NCBI GenBank assembly: GCA_036274895.1
Contig: DASUEU010000019.1
Span: forward strand, 1-5,189
DNA from: CALMKX01 sp036274895
GTDB lineage: Bacteria > Acidobacteriota > Thermoanaerobaculia > Multivoradales > SZUA-115
Length of the DNA: 5,189 nt
Direction: 5' to 3'
Below are positions 1 to 5,052 of this stretch, piece by piece. The notes beneath the pieces are model-generated. The model did not search any database. It was not told the origin of the DNA and was given only the letters and a program-made list of their open reading frames with translations. A program made the translations under genes and the position numbers. Position 1 is the stretch's first letter. Each line of letters opens with the position of its first letter.

Positions 1-31
1 TCAATCTCCTCACCTGCCTGTCCGTGACCAT
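1..31 (-). CDS. istA: IstA transposase, first ten codons (runs off window)
   Basis: The minus strand from ATG at 31-29 reads MVTDRQVRRL and runs off the window. This matches the characteristic start of IS21-family IstA proteins (M-x-T-D-x-Q-V-R-R-L), the DDE transposase subunit that works with the ATPase IstB. A strong ribosome binding site, GGGAGG, lies 4 nt upstream of the ATG. The placement about 110 bp inside terminal repeats is also typical of IS21 left ends. Only ten residues are visible, so neither the HTH and catalytic domains nor the integrity of the gene can be judged. Confidence 0.7.
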   Translation of the reverse strand, partial: MVTDRQVRRL

Positions 32-91
32 CAGCCTCCCGTCATGAGACGGCTAAGAGCTTAGAGGACAGACGGTTACGAGGAACCAGAC

Positions 92-133
92 CCCGCAGTT
101 CTAGTTGTCGTCAACCCGCAGTTCTAATTGTCG
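92..133. repeat. IS21 terminal direct repeats
   Basis: Two 19-bp copies of CCCGCAGTTCTARTTGTCG, at 92-110 and 115-133, differ at one base (R). They sit between the element tip (140) and istA (31). In IS21-family elements such tandem copies are transposase binding sites; that role is inferred here. Confidence 0.75.
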
Positions 134-137
134 CTGA

Positions 138-443
138 TCACGCGTGCTGCTCGGCCAGCCGCCACAGATGCTTGCGGGCTCCCCAACGAGGGTGCTTGCG
201 CCGTGAAACCACCAGCGCCTGCTCGCACCGCTCCTCGGTGCGGTGCGGGCAGCTCGCCGGGGCACGGGAACGCTCCGCCAGCCCTGCCAAGCCCTCCTCC
301 TCCCAACGACGCAACCACTTGTAGCCGGTCTTGCGGCTCACCCCGTAGCGCTCGCACAGCTCCACGAGACTGAACCCACCCTCCCGCCACGCCTCGACGA
401 ACTGGGCTCTCGAGTCCATCGGTGTCCTCTCGTCCCAAGGCAT
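138..443 (-). pseudogene. IS481-family transposase, N-terminal fragment truncated by IS21 insertion
   Basis: The minus strand reads 101 codons from ATG at 443 (MPWDERTPMDSRAQFV...) and then TGA at 140-138. An AGAGGAGG ribosome binding site lies 6 nt upstream of this ATG, which decides the start; the open frame continues further upstream only as spurious reading. The N-terminal helix-turn-helix is clear at residues 24-47 (FSLVELCERYGVSRKTGYKW), followed by the EEGLAGLAERSRAP linker typical of IS481 transposases. Full-length family members are over 300 residues with a C-terminal DDE core; the whole catalytic part is missing here. Codon 101 ends at 141, and the stop codon is the TGA of the IS21 tip, so this is an insertion-inactivated gene. 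The truncated product could still bind DNA but cannot transpose. Confidence 0.85.
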
Positions 444-530
444 CCGGCACCTCCTCTGGCACCTGATGCTCTCCCACGGGACTGTCACCCATGTACCCGG
501 TCTGATCTGTTGCCCATGTACCCGGTCTGT
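141..530 (-). mobile_element. IS481-family element remnant (one end plus transposase 5' part)
   Basis: This comprises the truncated transposase gene plus its upstream terminal region up to about 530, where a duplicated end sequence lies. The outer boundary is set only by the end of that duplication and is approximate. The other half was separated from this part by the IS21 insertion at 140/141 and lies outside the window, if it survives. Confidence 0.6.
482..529. repeat. Direct repeats at IS481 end
   Basis: Two 23-bp copies, at 482-504 and 507-529, share CCCATGTACCCGGTCTG and differ only at two bases near the left side (CTGTCA versus CTGTTG). They are 25 bp apart, upstream of the transposase start. 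Duplicated end sequences with an ATGT...CCGG core are common at IS481-family left ends and are probably transposase binding sites. Confidence 0.6.
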
Positions 531-540
531 GCCCCTTGAG

Positions 541-704
541 CCCCTCACCCCCTCGATCCCCCTCTCCCAGCCCGTCCACTCCAGCCTTCCGGGAGAGGGG
601 GAGGCCGGAGGGAGATCCCCTCTTGAGCCCCTCTCCCGTGCGGGCGGAGTGGGTGACTGGAAGCCTGTCCTGAGCGAAGCCGAAGGAAGGGGTTGGGGTG
701 AGGG
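541..704. repeat. Interspersed palindromic repeat element (MITE/REP-like), intergenic copy
   Basis: Outer inverted arms CCCTCACCCC (542-551) and GGGGTGAGGG (695-704) enclose an inner perfect 11-bp inverted repeat, CCCCCTCTCCC (558-568) against GGGAGAGGGGG (591-601). Near the right end is a core, TGTCCTGAGCGAAGCCGAAG (666-685). A related element lies inside the csx3-like gene at 1931-2100. There is no transposase; it is probably non-autonomous. I see no gene between 531 and 811. Confidence 0.7.
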
Positions 705-724
705 TCTTGGTGGCGCGAACTTTT

Positions 725-791
725 TCCGCCCGGTCGCCTCGGAAGGAGTGGAGGCGAAGGAGGTGCCGGTGAGCGAGCCCAACCGGGCGGA
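725..791. terminator. Nested inverted repeat just downstream of the 137-aa gene
   Basis: Perfect 10-bp arms TCCGCCCGGT (725-734) and ACCGGGCGGA (782-791) enclose a second 6-bp pair, CGCCTC (735-740) with GAGGCG (751-756). The structure starts about 20 bp after the stop of the minus-strand gene at 812, so it could end that transcript. No T-tract follows on the minus strand (there is an A-run instead), so it is not a canonical intrinsic terminator. It may only be a stable 3' structure. Confidence 0.35.
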
Positions 792-811
792 GGATCCGCA
801 GCCGTGAATCC

Positions 812-1225
812 CTATGAAGGAACCTGCCCGTGCAGCTCCGGCGTCTCAGCCGCCTGGGCCAGCCGCCGGGCGAGCCTCTCGACCTGCGGCGCGGAGCGCT
901 CGGCCAGGCGGGCCAGGGTCTCCTCCGCCGGGGAGAGCAGGCTGGCCCAGCGGGAGTGGCCGAGGGCGGTGAGGGTCCGGGCCGTGTGGAGCAGGTCCAG
1001 GGCGGCGGCCCTCAGGGCCAGCACCGTCTCGGACTCCTCCGGCAGCGGCCAGAGGTGGGCCTGCTCGAGGGCGCTCTCGAAGAGCAGCCGGCCCACCTGG
1101 CGCAGGGCGGCCTGGTCCTCGGCCCGGGTGAAGTGGCGCAGCATGGTCTCGCGGAAGGCGTCCAGCTCTTGCCCGTCGAGGAAGGGGGGCGGCGGTTTGG
1201 GGGTAGACTGCGCGAGGTCACTCAT
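812..1225 (-). CDS. Small hypothetical alpha-helical protein, 137 aa
   Basis: I do not recognise this protein. The start is ATG at 1225, preceded by a strong GGAGGAG ribosome binding site 8 nt upstream; the longer open frame upstream lacks such support. The product starts MSDLAQSTPKPPPPFLDGQE, with a proline-rich stretch at residues 9-14. It then appears almost wholly helical: amphipathic, Leu/Ala/Arg/Glu-rich segments at about 19-55, 62-90, 94-110 and 112-128. No signal peptide, membrane segment, metal motif or catalytic signature is visible. The gene is divergent from the AAA-Csx3 gene and shares its 168-bp upstream region, so co-regulation is possible. Helical size and shape would suit a small partner or a Csm2/Cmr5-like subunit, but no sequence motif supports this and I do not claim it. 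The good ribosome binding site and coherent composition make it likely to be a real gene. Confidence 0.7.
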   Translation of the reverse strand: MSDLAQSTPKPPPPFLDGQELDAFRETMLRHFTRAEDQAALRQVGRLLFESALEQAHLWPLPEESETVLALRAAALDLLHTARTLTALGHSRWASLLSPAEETLARLAERSAPQVERLARRLAQAAETPELHGQVPS

Positions 1226-1393
1226 GGTGCTTTCTCCTCCATGGGTGGCTAGGCTCGGCGGGGTGCTCGCTACACTCCGCCGGGCCGCTTGGTGGCTGGG
1301 GTCGAGTGTTCGATCTGCTCCGAACACGCTGATTTTAAAGGTTTTCTCCCCTCCGATCAAGCCCGAGAGAAACCTTTTTTCGGAGCCCGCTCC
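1226..1393. promoter_or_regulatory. Divergent intergenic region between the 137-aa gene and the AAA-Csx3 gene
   Basis: These 168 bp must hold the promoters of both divergent genes. No convincing -35/-10 pair stands out on either strand. The AT-rich patch at 1331-1345 is the only strong base-composition break. The region also contains the hairpin and T-tract listed separately. Confidence 0.5.
1337..1380 (+). terminator. Hairpin plus T-tract in the 5' region of the AAA-Csx3 gene (possible attenuator)
   Basis: Arms AAAGGTTTTCTC (1337-1348) and GAGAAACCTTT (1367-1377) pair over 11 bp with one bulged T. The right arm runs straight into TTTTTT (1375-1380), the form of an intrinsic terminator read on the plus strand. 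It ends only 13 bp before the GTG start at 1394. If transcription of that gene begins upstream of 1337, this would act as an attenuator; otherwise it may insulate the gene from upstream transcription. Confidence 0.45.
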
Positions 1394-2863
1394 GTGACCG
1401 CGGAGGCGCCCCGTCTCGCCCCCGCGGTGATGGTGGTGGGCCCAGCCAACTCGGGCAAGACCACCTTTCTCCACCACCTCGACGAGCTCCTACAGCACCA
1501 TCCAGGGCGTCCCCTGGTCTACGTGCTCAAGGGCAGCCCGGACGGCACGGGGCGCTACCTGCTGCACGCGCCGGCGCTTCGCGAGGGGCTCAAGCCACTG
1601 GTGAAAGGGCGCTGGACCGAGACCACCGTGGCGACCATCGCGGCTTGGATCGACGAATGCCGCCGACATCTCGACCTGGTGCTCGTCGACTGCGGCGGCA
1701 AGCGCACCCCCTCGAACGAGCAGCTGTTTCGCCACGGCACGCATTCGATCGTGGTCGCGCGGCGCTTCGACGACCCCAGCGAGGAAGGAGCAGAGGGCCT
1801 CGCCGCCTGGCGGGGGGACTGCGCCCGGGCCGGACTCGAGCTGGTGGCGGAGCTGGTGGCCACGGGCAAGGCTTGGGCTCTCGGTCCCTCGGCGCCACCC
1901 TTGAGACCCGCTGACTCCAGCCGCCCGAGACCCTCACCCCCTCAGTCCCCCTCTCCCGGAAGGCTGGAGTGGGTGGGCCGGAAGTCTGTCGTGAGCGAAG
2001 CCGAAGAATGGGGGATCGAGGGGGTGAGGGGTCTGGAGTGCGCGGACCGGGAGCCTGTCGTGAGCGAGGCCGAAGGAAGGGGGACCGAGGGAGTGAGGGG
2101 CCCGACGGTCGTCGAGACCGTGGCCCAGCGCCTCCTGGCCTTGCTGCCCGCGCGCCGACGACCGGAGTACCTGGACCTGCGGCGCGCTCGGGACTGGGGC
2201 CCCGCGGACCTGGCCGGTCTCCGCCGTCACATCGCGCGCCAGGCGGATGCTCTGCGCCGCGAGGGCCGAGTGACGTTGGGCGGTCGAGCGCCCGTGTGGG
2301 CGTATGCGGCGGCCCTCCACGCCGTGCTCCGGCGAGCGCCCGACGTCCAGGTGGTGGTGTTCGATCCCAAGGCACCCGGTGGGCTGGTGGAGATCCCGCC
2401 CGCGGGTCTCGAGGGTTGGATGCACCTGCCGGAGGCCTCGCTGCTCACTTGGTCCGGGCTCCTTCAGGCTCGATGGCAGCTGCCCGCATCCGGAGCGGGG
2501 GCGACCCTGGTGCTGACGCTCACCGGGCCGGACCGCTTGCTGCCGCCCGAGGCGAGCCGATGGCTGGCGGACCTGGCGCTGCCGGCTCCGCTCGACGCTC
2601 CGGGGCCGTGGGTGGTCTCCGGCGCGGTGCCGATCTGGCTGCACCTGACCGTCAGCCGGCGGCTGGCCCAGCTCGCCGGGCCGCGCCCGCTCGCCGTGTG
2701 GGACGCCCGCAGTCAGTGTGCGGTGCGCGTGGCCGGCCGGGCCCGGTGGACCAGCCTGCCCTGGCCGGCGGATGGAGTAGGCCCGGCGCCCGACCCCCAG
2801 CAGGCCCGAAAAAGGGGGGAGGTCGGGCGGAATCAGAAGAACCCAGGAAGTGCCGTGTCATGA
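1394..2863 (+). CDS. P-loop ATPase fused to two Csx3/Crn3-like domains (type III CRISPR accessory)
   Basis: The predicted 489-aa protein carries a Walker A motif GPANSGKTT (residues 16-24) and a Walker B-like LVLVDCGG (95-102). Next come TPSNEQLFRHGTHSIVVA (105-122) and LELVAELVA, which match the ATPase half of Csx3-AAA proteins as I remember them. A repeat-derived insert covers about residues 179-237. The C-terminal part holds two Csx3-like units. The first includes GRVTLGGRAPVW (291-302) and VVVFDPKAPGG (320-330). The second includes WVVSGAVPIWLH (406-417) and LAVWDARSQCAVRV (433-446), close to the SGRGPIWLH...YDPR pattern of archaeal Csx3. Csx3/Crn3 binds and cleaves cyclic tetra-adenylate, so this protein probably tunes or ends type III signalling. 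The His pair and distal His that I recall from archaeal Csx3 are not evident, so activity is uncertain. I chose GTG 1394 (weak GGAG 8 nt upstream) over TTG 1289, because the longer frame would read through the hairpin and T-tract; ATG 1430 is an alternative. Confidence 0.75.
   Translation: MTAEAPRLAPAVMVVGPANSGKTTFLHHLDELLQHHPGRPLVYVLKGSPDGTGRYLLHAPALREGLKPLVKGRWTETTVATIAAWIDECRRHLDLVLVDCGGKRTPSNEQLFRHGTHSIVVARRFDDPSEEGAEGLAAWRGDCARAGLELVAELVATGKAWALGPSAPPLRPADSSRPRPSPPQSPSPGRLEWVGRKSVVSEAEEWGIEGVRGLECADREPVVSEAEGRGTEGVRGPTVVETVAQRLLALLPARRRPEYLDLRRARDWGPADLAGLRRHIARQADALRREGRVTLGGRAPVWAYAAALHAVLRRAPDVQVVVFDPKAPGGLVEIPPAGLEGWMHLPEASLLTWSGLLQARWQLPASGAGATLVLTLTGPDRLLPPEASRWLADLALPAPLDAPGPWVVSGAVPIWLHLTVSRRLAQLAGPRPLAVWDARSQCAVRVAGRARWTSLPWPADGVGPAPDPQQARKRGEVGRNQKNPGSAVS
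1931..2100. repeat. Palindromic repeat element inserted in frame within the AAA-Csx3 gene
   Basis: Perfect 13-bp inverted arms CCCTCACCCCCTC (1931-1943) and GAGGGGGTGAGGG (2018-2030) are followed by a second half-copy ending in GAGGGAGTGAGGGG near 2100. The core TGTCGTGAGCGAAGCCGAAG occurs at 1987-2006, and a near copy, with AGGC for AAGC, lies at about 2056-2075. The element is related to the one at 541-704. It is read as a low-complexity linker (for example SEAEEWGIEGVRG, then SEAEGRGTEGVRG) and keeps the frame open. Exact ends are uncertain; the inserted sequence may begin as early as about 1905. Confidence 0.75.
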
Positions 2864-2879
2864 GTGACTTACGGCACTT
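2848..2879. terminator. Long hairpin spanning the stop codon of the AAA-Csx3 gene
   Basis: AAGTGCCGT (2848-2856) pairs perfectly with ACGGCACTT (2871-2879). An inner GTCA (2857-2860) pairs with TGAC (2865-2868), leaving a TGAG loop and a TT bulge. The TGA stop (2861-2863) sits in the loop. Only TTT (2878-2880) follows, so it is a weak terminator at best. It separates the gene from the CRISPR leader and could limit read-through into the array, or be a protein or RNA processing site. Confidence 0.5.
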
Positions 2880-2988
2880 TCAGGGAGTAGCGCCCGGGCC
2901 GGCCGTGCAAGATTTTCGGCAGCCCGCCAGGGGGTCGGGCGAAACGGCAGTGCAAGGCGCTGAAAAAGCGCGAGTTACGGGCGCCACG
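2880..2988 (+). promoter_or_regulatory. CRISPR leader (about 110 bp)
   Basis: The leader lies directly upstream of the first repeat, on the side predicted by the handle orientation. It contains GTGCAAG twice (2905-2911 and 2950-2956, 45 bp apart). A small hairpin, GCGCT-GAAAA-AGCGC (2957-2971), ends 17 bp before repeat 1. It is less AT-rich than many leaders and no consensus promoter is evident; pre-crRNA transcription is inferred to start here. Confidence 0.65.
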
Positions 2989-5052
2989 GTGGAAACCGGC
3001 GCCGGTCCCTTCGGGGAATTGCGACACGACGAGTTGTCGCTGGAAGTCCTCGTCGTAGTCCTCGGTGGAAACCGGCGCCGGTCCCTTCGGGGAATTGCGA
3101 CAAGATAGCGCAAAGAACTATCCGCCAGCGTTCCATAGCAGTGGAAACCGGCGCCGGTCCCTTCGGGGAATTGCGACATGCTGAACCCATCGAAAAGGGG
3201 TTCTGCGTCCATATCGTGGAAACCGGCGCCGGTCCCTTCGGGGAATTGCGACATAGTTGAAGCTGAGTCGCCGCGGCTCCATGCCGGAGCGTGGAAACCG
3301 GCGCCGGTCCCTTCGGGGAATTGCGACATCTTCCGAGCGGAGGTAGGCGACGATCTGGTCGGTCGTGGAAACCGGCGCCGGTCCCTTCGGGGAATTGCGA
3401 CAAGCTTCGGCTCGCTTGCGATGGAATCCGCTTCCTTGTGGAAACCGGCGCCGGTCCCTTCGGGGAATTGCGACACGGGAATCACCGTGGGAGCCCCTCA
3501 GGGGCTCCCGAGGTGGAAACCGGCGCCGGTCCCTTCGGGGAATTGCGACACCTCGGTCTCGGCGGATCGAGTCGTGTAGTTCAGGCCGGTGGAAACCGGC
3601 GCCGGTCCCTTCGGGGAATTGCGACACGCGGGGGGAGGGGCCGGCGGGGTGGCAGGCCCCGAGTGGAAACCGGCGCCGGTCCCTTCGGGGAATTGCGACA
3701 CTATCTGACCGTAGCCACTTTGGCCGTTACCACTGTCAAGTGGAAACCGGCGCCGGTCCCTTCGGGGAATTGCGACACGCAGGTCCAGGATGGCGATCCC
3801 CCGCCGGGGGAGGCGTGGAAACCGGCGCCGGTCCCTTCGGGGAATTGCGACATACGGCCGAGGGATGATGGGAAGGGTGACCTCCTGAGTGGAAACCGGC
3901 GCCGGTCCCTTCGGGGAATTGCGACACGTAGATCTTGGTCTTCATCTTCGTTCTCCCTACTTGTGGAAACCGGCGCCGGTCCCTTCGGGGAATTGCGACA
4001 TGAACTCCACCGCTGCGAGACCGACCGCGGTGAGGGCGTGGAAACCGGCGCCGGTCCCTTCGGGGAATTGCGACAAGATTTGACTAACCCCCGACGGCTT
4101 TTGGCCGTCCGGGTGGAAACCGGCGCCGGTCCCTTCGGGGAATTGCGACACGAGGTTACCTCGGCGGCGACGTCACCACCGAGGAGGTGGAAACCGGCGC
4201 CGGTCCCTTCGGGGAATTGCGACACCCTCTCGACGAGACGGCCCGAATCCACATGTCTCCATGTGGAAACCGGCGCCGGTCCCTTCGGGGAATTGCGACA
4301 CCGATTGGCAAGCCTCTCAAAGAGGAGAGGCCGTCGAGGTGGAAACCGGCGCCGGTCCCTTCGGGGAATTGCGACACGGAGGTCGTGACGGTGCAGCTGG
4401 TTCTTCGGCTGGTGTGGAAACCGGCGCCGGTCCCTTCGGGGAATTGCGACAAGCTTGAAGCGGCGGGTGGTGCCGCCCGTGATGGCGGCGGTGGAAACCG
4501 GCGCCGGTCCCTTCGGGGAATTGCGACATGATGAGATTCTTCCATCCCACGAGAATGCTCCTTGTGGAAACCGGCGCCGGTCCCTTCGGGGAATTGCGAC
4601 ACATCAGGAACCCGGATCACCACAACAGGAGATCCGTCGTGGAAACCGGCGCCGGTCCCTTCGGGGAATTGCGACTTCCGCTGAGCGACTGGGTGAGATG
4701 ACCCTCACTTTGTGTGGAAACCGGCGCCGGTCCCTTCGGGGAATTGCGACATCTGGATGGCGCTGGCCGGCGTACCGGCCAGAAGCAGGGGTGGAAACCG
4801 GCGCCGGTCCCTTCGGGGAATTGCGACAATAGTAGGTGGCGGCGGGCTCCTGGGCCATCAGCGGGAGTGGAAACCGGCGCCGGTCCCTTCGGGGAATTGC
4901 GACACGGAACGGGTTTGGGGGGCGAACCCCCTTGTCCACCTCGTGGAAACCGGCGCCGGTCCCTTCGGGGAATTGCGACACGGTTGTTAGACTGACGCCG
5001 ACCTGGGCTGACCAGTTGGGTGGAAACCGGCGCCGGTCCCTTCGGGGAATTG
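2989..5052 (+). CRISPR. Type III-style CRISPR array, 28 repeats and 27 spacers
   Basis: The 37-nt repeats start at 2989, 3065, 3141, 3216, 3291, 3365, 3438, 3513, 3589, 3663, 3740, 3815, 3889, 3963, 4038, 4113, 4187, 4263, 4339, 4414, 4491, 4564, 4639, 4714, 4791, 4867, 4943 and 5020. By eye the first 27 are identical. Spacers are 36-40 nt and all different. Within the repeat, positions 7-18 form the palindrome ACCGGCGCCGGT, positions 18-29 form a hairpin (TCCC, loop TTCG, GGGA), and positions 30-37 are ATTGCGAC. A hairpin ending exactly 8 nt before the repeat end is the expected Cas6 substrate. ATTGCGAC matches, from memory, the 8-nt crRNA handle of Thermus type III systems, which gives the plus-strand orientation and a type III (probably III-B) assignment by inference. 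No cas genes other than the csx3-like gene are in the window. If the almost invariant A after each repeat is counted, the repeat would be 38 nt. Confidence 0.97.
5020..5052 (+). repeat. Last visible CRISPR repeat, cut after base 33 by the group II intron
   Basis: The first 33 bases match the other repeats perfectly, including palindrome and hairpin. The last four (CGAC) are absent and replaced at once by GTGCG. A decayed terminal repeat normally shows scattered mismatches, whereas here the break is clean and lies inside the crRNA handle (ATTG|CGAC). The missing CGAC is expected directly after the intron's 3' end. Confidence 0.8.

Larger units (their letters stand above)
1..140 (-). mobile_element. 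IS21-family element, left end (partial)
   Basis: Read on the minus strand, this begins with a TG tip at position 140, carries two copies of a terminal repeat, and then the start of an IstA-like reading frame at 31. IS21-family elements are known for multiple related terminal repeats outside istA, which fits. The tip abuts position 141, where an IS481-type transposase frame stops, so the element inserted into that gene. The rest of the element and its other end lie beyond the window, so the target duplication cannot be checked. Confidence 0.75.

Noticed and set aside
444..782. Upstream extension of the minus-strand transposase frame to 782.
   Set aside because: It runs through the palindromic repeat element and the IS end repeats; the ATG at 443 has a strong ribosome binding site and the family N-terminus.
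830..1252. Plus-strand open frames opposite the 137-aa gene.
   Set aside because: They are GC-rich shadow frames without ribosome binding sites, with glycine/glutamine/arginine-biased composition unlike real protein.
1289..1393. Extension of the AAA-Csx3 protein to an upstream TTG start (35 extra residues).
   Set aside because: The added part reads across a hairpin and T-tract, lacks family resemblance and has no ribosome binding site; the Walker A motif is already near the N-terminus from GTG 1394.
1590..2644. Long minus-strand and alternate plus-strand frames across the AAA-Csx3 gene.
   Set aside because: They are proline/arginine-rich shadow frames of a high-GC gene; only the 1394-2863 frame shows Walker and Csx3 motifs.
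5020..5052. Reading the last repeat as an ordinary degenerate terminal repeat.
   Set aside because: There are 33 perfect bases and then an abrupt switch to a group II intron 5' end; no scattered decay is seen.
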